64,000 nt of DNA from Periplaneta americana (GCF_040183065.1 NC_091120.1:23286708-23350707); one strand, 5' to 3'. Shown: positions 1 through 11,098, counted from the stretch's first letter. The notes: generated by a model not told the origin, from the letters alone. Numbers and translations are program-made.

Positions 1-180
1 ATATTTTACTATTACTGGCGTTATTTCCATTTTTAAGTAGGCTACAAGTCAACAATATAAAACTGACTGTTAATTTAGAAGTTGGCAACATATTTTATGT
101 CGATTATAACAACAATACAAATTGATAGTAGGATTCATACCATTCAACCAATAAGGAGATTGGCCCCTATAATGCATCTG
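1..180 (+). mobile_element. TIR element family M, copy 1 (cut by window edge)
   Basis: This is the right part of a short non-autonomous DNA element. It ends in GGCCCCTATAATGCATCTG and matches the right half of the complete copy at 2051-2436 almost base for base. The left end lies outside the window. No coding sequence is seen. Confidence 0.8.
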
Positions 181-1180
181 TGCCCAAAATACTTCTTGTT
201 TAGCATATTTGCCGATATTAAACACTATAGCTCACAATTTATTTATTCACATATTGTATATTATTTACTATTGATCATGTTCATTATTATGCATTGCGTT
301 TGAGCTGCAGATAAACATATAAAACGTGGCTATACATCAAACATTAAATAATTTCCTGATTAAAATTACATCAATCTTCGTTATCTAAAATATTATTTGT
401 ATCCTATAAAGATAGACTGAGAAAGTTGCTCCGATACCCGAAGTTAGGTTACATTAATTCACTGTACAATAGCGTAATAAAATGGAATTACTCTTTGGTG
501 AATCAGTCTTCAAAAAATTATTTTTACAATGTGCAAGAATGTCAGTACGGTTAACCAGAGTAAATACATATTTATCGAAGAAAATAAACATTTTTGGAAG
601 CAATAGCAAAAAGAAATAGGTAACTTACTGATGGATACAATGAAGAATTTTGTTACTGAATTTGAAATTGGATCTATTTTATGGGCGGAGTTATACAATA
701 ACAGATCATCCAGCAAGTTTTTAAACATTAGGTTTTGGTGTCATCTTCACGAAAATAATTGAAGCTATCTTAATGTGTAGAATTTTATTCAGCTTCCTCC
801 AACTGAAGGCTGCCCAGAAGACAAAGCTTACCAAAAAAATTGTTGTTTTTTTGAGTAAATGGTAGGTACACAATTATAATGAAAAAAAAAAACAATGGAG
901 AAGGAAAACAAAAAGAAATAACACAATTATAAATAATTGAAGACGAGTAAACAGAAGATCATTAATTCCAGACAAAAAAAAAAAATTCCTAGTACGGTAT
1001 CTATTTGCTATCAGGTGATCACAGTCGTCTATTTAGCACTAGTTGCAAGACCCAACTTAAGTGAGCAGATCGCCATAGGAAAGAGATCAATCTATTTACG
1101 TGTAGAGATGGTTTCTTAGGATTTTTATAGATCCCTTCATTGCAGACAGATATTTCAGTCACAAGAGTTTTTCCTAGACT
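181..1180. other. AT-rich intergenic DNA, nothing recognised
   Basis: I see no gene, repeat family member or RNA here. The open frames are short and lack coding character. Confidence 0.5.
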
Positions 1181-1260
1181 AAACAGCTTGCAAAAATGCG
1201 CGAATCTTTTTGTGATGATCAAACTGCTTGCAAAAATGCGCGAATCTTTTTGTGATGGTC
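1181..1260. repeat. Two-copy 40-bp tandem repeat
   Basis: Two 40-bp units abut (1181-1220 and 1221-1260) and differ at only two positions. Both contain GCAAAAATGCGCGAATC. This is a simple local duplication with no evident function. Confidence 0.9.
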
Positions 1261-1342
1261 CTTCTAGTCCCAGTCAGTAATCCAATAACTTCGATCGACG
1301 TTAGATGATATTTTTCCTTATAATATGGTATAGTGGGGTCGT

Positions 1343-1582
1343 ATACCGTAAACTGGGGTTAATTTGAACACAGGGGAAACTTTGACCATTTTTTCAGAAA
1401 ATCATATTTAGGTTTCTACATGCTGCATTTGTTATAGATGGAGGTAAATTATTATAAAATCATTCTCATACCAAATTTACCTCCATCTATAACAAGTGCA
1501 GCATGTAGAAACCTAAATATGATTTTCTGAAAAAAATGGTCAAAATTTCCTCTGTGTTCAAAGTAACCCCAGTTTACGGTAT
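1343..1582. repeat. 240-bp foldback (inverted-repeat) element
   Basis: The left arm (about 1343-1450) is repeated in reverse complement at about 1473-1582, with a spacer of roughly 20 bp. The outer ends are ATACCGTAAACTGGGGTT and its complement. It is a MITE-like hairpin. I cannot fix a target-site duplication, and it has no coding capacity. Confidence 0.85.
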
Positions 1583-2050
1583 GTCGCATTTTTCCTGATG
1601 TACCTCAGCAGGTTGATTACTGAATACATGGTCTTTTATTTTTCACTTCCGACGTTGAGTTTTAGCTGCTCATTTGATTTTCCTCTGTTTTGTATTCTGT
1701 GGCAACAGAATAATACAGTTTGTTATTGCAAAATTTACATCATATTTATTATAATGGTAAAAAATTCTCTGGTATTGAAATTGTTTTCTTCCAGCCTCGG
1801 AGTCAGTTGGATATGAACATAATTGATGCTTTGAATTTATAATGAAATTCGGCTAAATACCTCAATATTAATAACTCTAAAAAGTGATTTTGCTGGTTGG
1901 TGTGTTGTTGCATAACTCTGTCCATATTATACGTAAGTTACATCCATTCTTTAACATTATGCATTTTATTGCTGTCGTCTTTCATTATTAATAACTTTTC
2001 TATACTGTCTTACTGTAGTACGAACTTCAGAATATTTCTTCAGTTTGGAA

Positions 2051-2436
2051 CAGATGCATTATAGGGGCCACCCATCACACATTATACACAAGAAAAGGTC
2101 AGCGGAAGTAATGGTTTGATTATCGTTTTTAGTATTCGATATTCGATAAGCATTAAATGCTACAAAATTAAAAAAATAATAATAAAAATGATTTAAATAT
2201 TTTTTTATTAGATGTAATTTTAGTCAGTTTGTATTATATTTTTGGTCCAGGGAAAATACATTTTACTCTTACTGCCATTATTTCCATTTTGAAGTAGGCT
2301 ACAAGTCAACAATATAAAACTGACTGTTAATTTAGAAGTTGGCAACATATTTTATATCGATTATAACAGCAATACCTATCGATAGTAACATTCATACCAT
2401 TCAACCAATAAGGAGATTGGCCCCTATAATGCATCT
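2051..2436. mobile_element. TIR element family M, copy 2 (complete)
   Basis: It begins CAGATGCATTATAGGGGCC and ends with the near-exact inverted copy, about 386 bp in all. It is homologous to 1-180 and, in reverse orientation, to 38392-38766. The interior is AT-rich with no open frame, so it is a MITE. I could not find a convincing target duplication, so the superfamily is left open. Confidence 0.88.
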
Positions 2437-4669
2437 CTACCTTCAGTTGCGTCAAAAATATATCTCTGAGCTTATATCGTGTTAGATTTTAACCATTTAG
2501 TTCCCAAAATTAAAAATGTTGTTTCTTTGAATTTAGATGCATTACGAGAATGAAACTCAATCGACAGGATTATATTAATTTAGAATAATAAAGGGTATCA
2601 TATCCTTCATTTTAATTTTCTATGAATCAAAGACGTTATTTCTTTCAGATCTCTCCTTTTCTTCTCTATTCTGAATCTTAACCTATTCCAGGTTGGAATA
2701 TACCTTAGCTTCTGAAGATAAGGAATGTTGATCTTCCACCATATGGTAAATATACTTATAAGATAGTCACTCGTAATGTTAACATCATTTCGACCCCTCT
2801 GATAACCTGCTTACAGATATCTCCTAGACAGAGGACACTTTTGTCATTCTTTTGTGTTTGTAGCTATTTTTTACTTATCAAAGATACATTTCTCTCATTT
2901 GCTCCTGTTAATTTGTAGAATTAAAATGGAAGGATGATTTTCCTTTATGCTACAGGAAATTACTATTTTTGGCAGTCATTTAGGTTTAACAATACTTAAA
3001 ATTTAAACATACTTTACTACACGACTTGAGTCAATATTTTCCGACCCACATCTGACATAAAGTAATTCACTCGTAAAGGAGTATTCACACACAAGTTTGT
3101 ATTTTTCTTTTATTTTATATTATTGGCAAAATAAAAGCTATTTAAGCATAATGACAGTAACAACTTTGCACAGACTTTTACTTATCTTATTGCTTCATAG
3201 TTACTTTTTATGTACAAGTGCAATACTAAATGATGTGAAAACGTAATTAATAAAAACTTATTTTTTATTACACAAAGTTACAATTCTTCACAATTGGTAT
3301 GTAGCAGAATAATTTTTGTCGTATTTTGAACAAATGGAAAAATTATAAATTTTAATAAGCAATTAAAAATCTTAACGTGCATTAACTCAATCTTCAAGAT
3401 ATATTCGTATTGCACATATTTATTTTTTATTTTTATTTTATAGTTGACTAACTTCTGTAAATTGGAAACTACATTTCATGGATATAGGACTTCATTCGTT
3501 TAATTTAAATGAATGGATAAACAAAATTTGAACTACTTTTCTGAATTAATTGCAGATATCATAAGAAACTGTTCTAAAATTTCTTTGAAGGTTAAGGGAG
3601 AATTTCTACGTAAGGCAGAATATCTGGAAAGAATTAAACTTTAGCCTCCCAAATGCAAGTTAAGCATGTCAAATCTTGAGACTTCCTGAACCAAGGTGAA
3701 GTTATGAATCATTGGTTCATTGTACGCCATTGTTTAACTACTGCTTTCGTTTTTGAAAAACCTTTACACATTCATTCATACATTTCTACATAATTTGTTT
3801 TATGCCTATTTTCATAATTTGTTTTACATAAAAATAATTAACATTAAAGTATTACGCATATGTTTCATATGCTAATTATTAAAGTTATCACCTTATCTTT
3901 CTACAGATACGTATAGTAACAAATCAACACAATGTTTTTAAGTCGTTTATTAAAAGTGTAGAAGAAGCCGAAACCAGAATGACCGGAAAGAGGTAGTAGT
4001 AGGTATAATTTTTTGTCACAAAAATATCCTGATTTTAATTTAATTTTAATCTTTTTACATTTCTGCACTATAAAAAGTTGGTGTTCGTAACATACTTTGA
4101 AACTAAAGTAAAATGTGAATTACATGTATCTGTTGCACGGAGCATTTCATATTTCCTTCATGTAACGAAAAATGCAAGAAAAAATATGGTTAGATTATAA
4201 TTAAAGAATTGGCAACAATTGTGAACTGAATATACATTTCAAGCATTAGGGAAGGACACTTATAACAAAAAAGATGATTTTATAGAGATTGTTTCTATAT
4301 TATTTGCATAAGGTCACATCATGAAATATGAAGTGAATTTGATTATTAAATCTGATTAATATATTTCATTATACTTCGTTGAGGGTAAACTTATTGAGAG
4401 TAAAATGGAGGAACCCAAGAAGTTAATAAAATCTTGCAGTCTTATAGGATACAGGAAATGAAAGTAACACACAAAACATAATTGAGTTAAAATTGTACGT
4501 CATTTGTTTTCACCATACATGAAACGAATGAGTGACAGATTGGAAATGTTCATGGAAGCTGAAGGCTATCGAGTCATGAATATTTCACTAAAATAATCAA
4601 CTACCTACATTTCCCAAGAAAAAGAATAACGAAGAATTTGACAATGGAAAGAAACAGGATACAGGTTTC
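2437..4669. other. AT-rich intergenic DNA, nothing recognised
   Basis: These 2.2 kb lie downstream of the host gene's 3' end. I see no coding exon, tRNA-like element or member of the repeat families found elsewhere in the window. Confidence 0.5.
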
Positions 4670-4689
4670 TAGAATGTCTATGTATGAAG

Positions 4690-4850
4690 TTTATTATTAA
4701 ATTTAATTTCATATTTGCTGTTATATTGCAATTGGCAAAGCTAAGAGTAATTCCATGGAACAAAAGTATTAAAACCAAAAGGCTTCTAGATACATTAATA
4801 TGTGCATAAGCTCTTCAAATGCCATGTTTTCCCCTTAATCAACGGAACGT
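4690..4850 (-). other. 3' UTR of the EGF-like gene with poly(A) signal
   Basis: It follows the TGA stop at 4851-4853 on the minus strand. A canonical AATAAA (plus-strand 4690-4695, tttatt) lies about 155 nt past the stop. The cleavage site would be expected 10-30 nt further on, near 4670. No other gene signal intervenes. The UTR is inferred; the hexamer is seen directly. Confidence 0.55.
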
Positions 4851-4930
4851 TCAGTATATTAACTGAAGACTTGGGTAGAGTATTAGAAGGAAGATAGCTT
4901 CAATATGTGGAACTGTTGTCAAGATTCCAC
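4851..4930 (-). CDS. Exon 4 (last) of the EGF-like gene: hydrophobic tail
   Basis: This is the terminal coding exon of the four-exon gene that starts at 42216. A strong acceptor, an uninterrupted pyrimidine tract ending TTTTTTCAG, precedes base 4930. The first two bases complete the Ser154 codon split by a phase-1 intron (A from exon 3 plus GT). The exon then encodes 25 residues, GILTTVPHIE followed by the apolar AIFLLILYPSLQLIY, and stops at TGA. Small residues (SSG, 153-155), a short polar spacer and a 15-residue apolar end are what a GPI-anchor signal looks like; a single-pass membrane anchor is the alternative. The ORF shows no homology to a transposon. The frame continuing across 7.6 kb of intron is the main reason to join it to exon 3. 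Confidence 0.68.
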
Positions 4931-5028
4931 CTGAAAAAAGAAAAAAATAATCACATATTAAATTATATTTGGTAGGCCTAAATGTACACTTGATATATTT
5001 TTTTGAAATTCCTCGTTTTACTAACAAA

Positions 5029-6003
5029 CTAGCCATACCCGTGCGCTCCGCTGCACCTGTTAGAAATAAATATAAAGTCATTACATAATTAAAATAGGAC
5101 ATTTGATCCAGGGAACATTCGTGTTTGATAGAAGGATAAATCGTTTATTATGTTACTTAATTTAAATTGTATTAAAAAAAATTAAAATGCGATCATTTTG
5201 ATCCAGAGACCACTCATTTGGTCATACAAATTATTTTAGGAAATACAGGAAACGAATGCCTATCAAGTTTTCTGTGCATAAGAATCTATTTTAATCTTAC
5301 CTGTCCTCGATTCACTGAGAAGTTACTGTAATAACATTATAGCATTATGTCCATCTAGAGAAACTACACTTTCCAATGGTGAATTAATAATTAATTATAC
5401 AAATCGGTTAATTTAGCTTCCAATATTACTTCATACAAACACAGAAATATTCTCTGTAGGCTATGTTTCATAGCTTTCGATTGTTGTTGTCCAGGGACCC
5501 TTAAAGACGAAGTCATTTGTTTTTTATTTCATTACACTGCCTTAGATGGCATTGTTATTGTAATTTTGAAACTCATTTATCTCATTAAATATCAGTCCTA
5601 TCAAAATTTTGCATGGAATAAAACTTATCGGAAATTATTTTTAAAGAAACTTTTGTTATGTAATATTTTTCATGAAAATTAATAATAAGGGAGATATTTC
5701 GATTTATTTAATTCAAACCTCCTTATAACTCTCCTTTTAAATGAAGTATTTTGAATGCCATATAGCCTAAACTCTAAGTTACACGAACTTAATTTATATT
5801 CCAATTTTCATATAAATCAGTTCAGCCATTATCACGTGAAAAGGTAACAAACATCTAGACAGACAGACAGACATACAAACAAAAATTTCAAAAAAGCGAT
5901 TTTCGGTTTCAGGGCGGTTAATTATATATGTTAGGACCAATTATTTTTGGAAAATCGAAAATTACCAGAAAAATTTCGACTACAGATTTATTATTAGTAT
6001 AGA
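5029..6003 (-). mobile_element. Non-autonomous Helitron, family 1
   Basis: Read on the minus strand, it starts TCTATACTAATAATAAATC and ends GGGTACGG-like sequence plus CTAG. The flanking bases are A on the 5' side and T on the 3' side, the usual Helitron target. Just before the end is a GC-rich hairpin-like segment, GTGCAGCGGAGCGCAC. It is 975 bp with no Rep/helicase coding sequence, so it would depend on an autonomous partner. There are no inverted repeats or target duplications, as expected of a rolling-circle element. It lies in intron 3 of the host gene, only about 100 bp upstream of exon 4's acceptor. Confidence 0.8.
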
Positions 6004-6820
6004 TTTAATATTGAAGACTGCGTGAGAGAGAAAGAGAGAGAAGAGAAGAGAGATGGAAAGGGGGGGGTGTCCCATATTGTACGAAGTGTTCCGTATTTGA
6101 GGCCTGAAAAAAAACTTGTATGAATAAAAAATCACTGTCTTTAGAAACGTGACATCGCAGTAGTGTGTATAGTTATTGGTACCGGTATAGCAATTGTTGT
6201 TGGATTGTGTGTAGTATGTGTGAAGATGCGAAAAATGTTTCAAACCAAAATGAGTGTTTCTCATGAAATAAAGGGGATGTGTTGCATTAAGAAAATATAA
6301 CATTTATTTAATGTGTAATATTTGTATGACACAATCTTTGAAATTGAAGAGTATGATCGTAAAACGCGTTCAGTCCATTTTTATGAAAGAATTGGACTAG
6401 TTTTTTTTTTATCCATAGAGCGAGTTTTCAAGTGACATGCACAATAACACAAACTTTTAGACAAGCATTGGCGTTGTTTTGGAAGGAAGCACGCTTAAAA
6501 TATTAGTACTTAAGGTCTGTCCAAAACAACTTCCGACCTGACAAATGGCGCCTTTAGCATGTTACCATGGCAACCATTCAAATCAACCAATCACGAGAGA
6601 GGCGTAACCATGGTAACGGGACGGTGTTGCCGTGTCTATGTTTACAAATTGCACGTTAGTACCACGGCCTAGAGGTGAATACAATGTCCGGAATGACTTT
6701 GAGTTGGCTGGTTAGCGCGTGCTTTGTGTGAATTAAAAATATTATTTAGTTGTATTATTGGTGTAGTGTACCGGTATCAATGATTATTCTGTTTCAATTA
6801 TATTACACGTTTTATCTTCG

Positions 6821-7132
6821 TTGTCATTGGTGAAGTGTGTGGCTAGTGTGTGTTTTCTAGTTTCTGCGAGAATTTCTAAACAGGTGAATTGTACAGTGTC
6901 GGAAGGAAGGAAAGGCAGGCGGAGAACAAAGATTATTGCACAAGGTGCCTCGTTAAAGAGTCAAGCGCGAGAGATGGTGTGTTATGTAAGAGAGTATTTT
7001 GAGAGGGAAAAAGATAATGGCGGGGCTCTTTTACCTTCGGCGCAAGTCGTAATGAGAACTGCTGCTTGTGTTAAAATTAATAAGAGCACTGTTATCGATA
7101 TTGGAAAAGAAAAAGGCCGTGCAGATTTTTAA
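6821..7132 (+). pseudogene. Transposase N-terminal (HTH) fragment
   Basis: The frame encodes 103 residues. The segment SLKSQAREMVCYVREYFERE followed by LLPSAQVVMRTAACVKINKS and a TVIDIGKE stretch resembles the N-terminal helix-turn-helix region of insect DDE_3-type (IS630/Tc1-related) transposases. Those continue into a catalytic domain of 200 or more residues, which is missing here. Translation stops at RADF, and AT-rich, microsatellite-containing DNA follows. It sits between the inverted repeats of the element at 6513-7590. The start is arbitrary because the ORF tool may have used a non-AUG codon. Family assignment is from remembered patterns and is moderate at best. Confidence 0.45.
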
Positions 7133-7303
7133 TCATAAATATTTTTACAGTTTACAATAATTTTTGAACGCCTTTCTAACAATATTACATTGAAGAATAC
7201 CGATATTCATAAAAGTAGACGTTTCGTATTAAATTTGAACCTGTTTTTACAGTTTACAGTCCTTTCGACGCTTTTCTAACGGTATTACATTGAAGAATAT
7301 CGG

Positions 7304-7376
<73 letters not shown>
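7304..7376. repeat. (CTA)n microsatellite
   Basis: An uninterrupted trinucleotide run of about 24 units lies inside the deleted transposon. Confidence 0.97.
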
Positions 7377-7377
<1 letters not shown>

Positions 7378-7689
7378 ATAATAACAATAATAGACTAATA
7401 AAAGTAATAATGTACACAAATTTTAATTCCTAGTGTTCAACAAATTGGTTAGAAATGTATACGTTCATGTCAGCCGTTCATTACTGCACTCTATCGGCAG
7501 CGCGCTCGCTTACACGAAAGATGGGCAACATGACAACATTGCTCCCCCTTCTCTGTAAATTGTCAAGTCGGAAGTAGTTTTGGTCAATGTATAGTCTGTG
7601 AGCTTTTCCATTGTGAACACATGCAATTGCACGTGATACAGCACTGTATTCTGCATAAAACGCGGTAAAGAACTTTCTCTAGTAGATTG

Positions 7690-7795
7690 ATATTAGAGGA
7701 GAAAAATTCGCTCCGGCGCCGGGGATCGAACCCGGGTCCTTCATTATACGTACCAAGCGCTCTAACCATTGAGCTACGCCGAAGTTCAATCCACA
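7690..7795 (-). mobile_element. tRNA-derived SINE (tRNA-like head at 7712-7783)
   Basis: On the minus strand, 7783-7712 folds as a tRNA. It has a seven-pair acceptor (TTCGGCG with CGCCGGA, one G-T pair), a GCTC/GAGC D stem and a perfect CCGGG/CCCGG T stem around TTCGATC. The anticodon stem does not pair, so it is not a working tRNA. The tail ends in CTCCTCTAATAT, a motif also found at the end of the SINE at 9490-9690. The A- and B-box regions of a Pol III promoter are retained. Confidence 0.7.
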
Positions 7796-8402
7796 GCACC
7801 GGATCGAATCCCTCTCCTCCAGTGTTTTTCCCTTTGTGGCCTGACTCCCAAGTTGGACATGTATGTTGACATTTATATTAACTGTCGGATACAGGGAGGA
7901 GAGCCATTAATCCTACCCATTGAAGGCTTTAAGGAACCAACCTGGACAAATACCCAATGTCCCATCCCTACCTTCCCATGGTGCAGCTGTTAGTAAGCAT
8001 AATTTTACGAGCTGAACTAAAGGGAGGGGCTACTCATCAATTAGCACTGATCAGCTTGATGAGTTAATGACTGAATTTGGTATAATTTTCCTCTATTCAA
8101 TACCTAATTCCCTCTTTACCCTTTCCTATCCAGTCCTCTGACTGAACTCTTACTTTCTTCGACCCCGACGGCATTAGAGCATTCGAGGCCTAGGGGTTCA
8201 TTTCCCTTTCCTTCCTCCTCTTTCTACTTTTCTGTTCCTAGTGCTGACCTGCTATGGCACTAAAATCGTCCTCCAGTGGCTTAAGGAGGGGAAGCTGGTG
8301 ATCAACAAGATCTCCCAGCTAGGTCCAATGGACCCGTCGACCAACAGCAGGTGTGGTCCTCCAGACATTCTGGGGGTTGAATAATTTCGAGGGAAAAATT
8401 GT

Positions 8403-8473
8403 TCCGGAGCCGGGTATAGAACCCGGGACCTTTGGTTTAACGTACCAACGCTCTACCACTGAGCTACTCGGGA
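8403..8473 (-). tRNA. tRNA-like sequence (arm 1; anticodon position GTT)
   Basis: It is 71 nt and folds fully. The acceptor TCCCGAG/CTCCGGA has one mismatch, the D stem is GCTC/GAGC, the anticodon stem TTGGT/ACCAA pairs perfectly, and the T stem is CCGGG/CCCGG. This arm has one changed base in the T loop (tatagaacc in the plus strand). Position 33 is C instead of the near-universal T, which argues against a functional tRNA-Asn. I read it as the head of a SINE-like unit. Confidence 0.4.
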
Positions 8474-8860
8474 ACTCTAACCGACACCGATCCAATTTTT
8501 CCCTCTATATCCACAGACCTCAAAGTGGGCTGACAACCGTCAAGCAACCAACTTCGAGTGCACACTAACTCCGTGTGACTTAAATTGTGGTTTTCTGTTA
8601 ACGAACAGTGACGTGACGTGTCCCGGGTTCGATACCCGGCTCCGGAACAATTTTTCCCTCGAAATTATTCAAATCAACTTTACAGGGAGTTATACCTGAA
8701 ATCTTGATTTGCATAATACACGTCACTGTTCGTTAACAGAAAACCACAATTTAAGTCACACGGAGTTAGTGTGCACTCGAAGTTGGTTGCTTGACGGTTG
8801 TCAGCCCACTTTGAGGTCTGTGGATATAGAGGGAAAAATTGGATCGGTGTCGGTTAGAGT

Positions 8861-8931
8861 TCCCGAGTAGCTCAGTGGTAGAGCGTTGGTACGTTAAACC
8901 AAAGGTCCCGGGTTCGATACCCGGCTCCGGA
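8861..8931 (+). tRNA. tRNA-like sequence (arm 2; anticodon position GTT)
   Basis: This is the same 71-nt cloverleaf as 8403-8473 in the opposite orientation, with canonical TTCGATA T loop and full anticodon stem. The anticodon read by position is GTT (Asn), but C33 and the single acceptor mismatch are unlike a true tRNA-Asn. No CCA or Pol III terminator pattern decides the case. A decayed or recently captured tRNA gene is the alternative to a SINE head. Confidence 0.42.
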
Positions 8932-9489
8932 ACAATTTTTCCTCGAAATTATTCAAATCAACTTTACAGGGAGTTATACCTGAAATCTTGATTTGCATTC
9001 TGGGGGTTGTGTGTGAGTGAAGTAGCCACCAAAACGTTAAAGTATGGTGTTCACTTAAATCGGCTACAACTTGCCATTTTCACTCCAATATGAAATGAGT
9101 ACCATTAAGGTAAAATTATCCGGAGGTAAAATAGTCCCCCAATCGGATCTCCGGGCGGGGACTACTTTAATGGTACAGAATCAACTAAACTTGCCCATTG
9201 TGCAACTCAAACCAAGAAATGGATTCGGAACACCTCAAAATCTGTGCTTCAGTGGCTGGTCATGATAATATCTTTGAAATATATTGGCGTGCAAGAGGTC
9301 AAATGACTTTATTGTCAAACGCCTGGCATTAGAAAACAACAACATATTAAGTCAACTGCCATTGTACAAGGAGCGCACTCAATTGAGTGACTTGGTGGCC
9401 AGGATTCCGCAGTAATATGCACTGTTGCTCGAAGAACCTACGTAAGGATTAATTTTTGGTCCTACAGAATATATCTGTTATGGTAACAA

Positions 9490-9692
9490 TTTATATTAGA
9501 GGAGATATATTCTGAAGGACACCTACGACCTGTAACCGACAGTTCAAGGTCCCTCCCAGAGGAAGCCACCCAAGGATTATATTGCGTATTAATATTCGTC
9601 GTCCTCGGGCAGGTTTGAATCCACGAACCTCGTATTTGGCGGCAAGCATGGCAGCTACTAACCCACCTAAGACGAGCCCTCCAGTAACTTGA
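9490..9692 (-). mobile_element. tRNA-derived SINE
   Basis: On the minus strand a degenerate tRNA-like head (about 9690-9600, with a GTGGATTCAAACC T-arm) is followed by roughly 100 bp of unrelated body. The end is TATCTCCTCTAATATAAATT. That tail matches the tail of the SINE at 7690-7795, which suggests both families use the same LINE reverse transcriptase. Confidence 0.6.
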
Positions 9693-9699
9693 AGGCATG

Positions 9700-10343
9700 T
9701 TTAAAGAAGGCGAAGAATGTTTATTTAGTTAGGGCTGCGAATTTTTCTAAGCACAAATTGTGTGCCTTTAGTTGTGAATTTGCACCTGGGTTTGGGTCTT
9801 ATTCTCTGCAATGTTATATCCTGGCAAGTAAAAATTAAAACATTTCGTGACATGATTTTGATTTATTATCCTTGTCTCTTAAGGTCATTTAGCACGATTA
9901 GAACTTCTTGGGCCCAACTTTATATGCAGTTTCCGTGTCTCTAAGACATGCAAAAGCGCACGCAATCTCCAACTTTTAGATCGAATTGAAACTGCTGCGA
10001 ACTGGGTTATTGTCACAGACTGTCGCGAAACTGAATTGAATTTTATCAGCCTCTAGTCACGCTTTTTCATCGTGACTCGGTAATTCCGACGAAGCTCGTT
10101 TCTGTCGTGAATAAATTATGATGCACTTTGCCTATATAACATATAAATGATAAAGGTATCCCCTGTATACGCCATGAAGGCGCTTGGGGGGGGGGGCATC
10201 AAGGTAGAACTGCTTTCAACCCAGGACCTTCCATTCCGTAGCCAGTTACAGTACAACCTTGAATATCCGTTTTAAAGGATGCGACTGAGGGAATGGTTAC
10301 CCTAGCTTTACCAAGATTGAGCAGAAATTGCCCACTCTTTTTA
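9700..10343. other. Intronic DNA, nothing recognised
   Basis: It contains a poly-G run near 10190 and no recognisable coding or repeat-family sequence. Confidence 0.45.
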
Positions 10344-10652
10344 TCATCTACATTTTTTTTGCAATATATTAAATCTTGACTGTTTTTTCCCTTGAGATTG
10401 TGTTATCAAATTTTGTTTGTTGAAGTCTAAGTAAGTAGATTTAATAAATCTTTTCACAGAGTAATACGTAGATTTAGTAACAGGTCTGTAAGTAGCAGTG
10501 CTGTCTTTTGCTAAAGCATCCACATTCTCGTTTCCCAGGATTCCACAATGGGATGGTATCCATTGGAATACAATTCTTTTATTGAGTGTTATTAATTGAG
10601 AGAGCACTTTAGTTATTTCTGCTGTTTGAGATGAAATTGTGTGTCTATTGGA
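10344..10652 (-). pseudogene. LINE RNase H domain fragment
   Basis: The minus-strand frame contains VFQWIPSHCGILGNENVDAL followed by AKDST, the C-terminal RNase HI signature of I- and R1-like or other RNase H-bearing LINEs. WIPSHxGIxGNExVDxLA includes the last catalytic His/Asp region. Reading back in the same frame, the similarity continues to about 10650 (SSQTAEITKVLSQL) with no start codon, so the fragment is 5'-truncated. It lacks the reverse transcriptase and the catalytic DED residues upstream. It probably inserted as a truncated retrotransposition product. Confidence 0.72.
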
Positions 10653-10656
10653 GTGG

Positions 10657-10756
10657 TTAAATGGCCAGTTGTAACCGATTTAAGTGAACACCATATTTTA
10701 ACGTTTTGGTGGCTACTTCATCCATACACAACCCCCAGAATGTCTGGAGGACCACG
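10657..10756 (-). repeat. Repeat K homologue, uninterrupted
   Basis: This reverse-complement copy of the distal part of repeat K (8340-8379 joined to 9010-9075) lacks the foldback element. It serves as the paralogous empty site for that insertion. Confidence 0.85.
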
Positions 10757-10836
10757 TATGTATGTATGTATGTATGTATGTATGTATGTATGTATGTATG
10801 TATGTATGTATGTATGTATGTATGTACGTACGTACG
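10757..10836. repeat. (ATGT)n microsatellite, segment 1
   Basis: A tetranucleotide run of about 18 units turns into ACGT variants just before a SINE. The same run resumes at 11100-11124 and 12219-12322. Confidence 0.95.
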
Positions 10837-10840
10837 TATG

Positions 10841-11098
10841 TCCACACCTGTGGAGTAACGGTCAGCGCGTCTGGCCGCGAAACCAGGTGGCCCGGGTTCG
10901 AATCCCGGTCGGGGCAAGTTACCTGGTCGAGGTTTTTCCGGGGTTTTCCCTCAACCAAATACGAGCAAATGCTGGGTAAATTCCGGTGCTGGACCCCGGA
11001 CTCATTTCACCGGCATTATCACCTTCATATCATTCAGACGCTAAATAACCTAGATGTTGATAAAGCGTTGTAAAATAACCCAATAAAATAAAATAAAA
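10841..11098 (+). mobile_element. tRNA-derived SINE, family S1
   Basis: The tRNA-like head contains GGTTCGAATCC (B box) at 10895-10905, and a conserved roughly 150-bp body follows. The A-rich tail is AATAAAATAAAATAAAA. A second copy in reverse orientation is at 62307-62567. Both flanks are ATGT microsatellite, so the target duplication cannot be separated from the repeat. It has no coding capacity; mobility would need a LINE in trans. Confidence 0.88.

Larger units (their letters stand above)
6513..7590 (+). mobile_element. Deleted TIR DNA transposon with transposase N-terminal remnant
   Basis: The ends are imperfect inverted repeats: CCAAAACAACTTCCGACCTG near 6521 and the complement of GACCAAAACTACTTCCGACT near 7585. 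TA dinucleotides stand at both probable borders. Inside are a 103-codon frame (6821-7132), two copies of a roughly 60-bp direct repeat (about 7143-7205 and 7241-7303) and a CTA microsatellite. It is too short to encode a full DDE transposase, so it is an internal-deletion derivative. The exact end bases are uncertain by a few nucleotides. Confidence 0.65.
8380..8995. mobile_element. Foldback insertion with a tRNA-like unit in each arm
   Basis: Arms at 8380-8615 and 8719-8953 are near-perfect inverted repeats of about 235 bp around a 103-bp loop. Each arm carries the same 71-nt tRNA-like sequence. The loop and the right flank share a further direct repeat (8621-8715 and 8909-8998), so the element looks like an inverted dimer of one SINE-like unit. 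It is bounded by a 14-bp target duplication, CATTCTGGGGGTTG (8366-8379 and 8996-9009). The uninterrupted site is seen in the K homologue at 10657-10756. Confidence 0.85.
7795..9080 (+). repeat. Interspersed repeat K (split by a foldback insertion)
   Basis: The unit runs into 8379 and resumes at 9010. Its distal part, about 100 bp, has a reverse-complement homologue at 10657-10756 that lacks the insertion. The moderate GC content, absence of coding capacity and dispersed copies suggest a retroelement untranslated region. Next to the second copy lies an RNase H domain fragment (10344-10652), which may come from the parent LINE; that link is inference. Confidence 0.55.

Noticed and set aside
8403-8931. 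Functional tRNA-Asn genes
   Set aside because: Folding is good, but position 33 is C, the acceptor has a mismatch and the sequence does not resemble a standard tRNA-Asn. The units lie in a mobile foldback with a target duplication.
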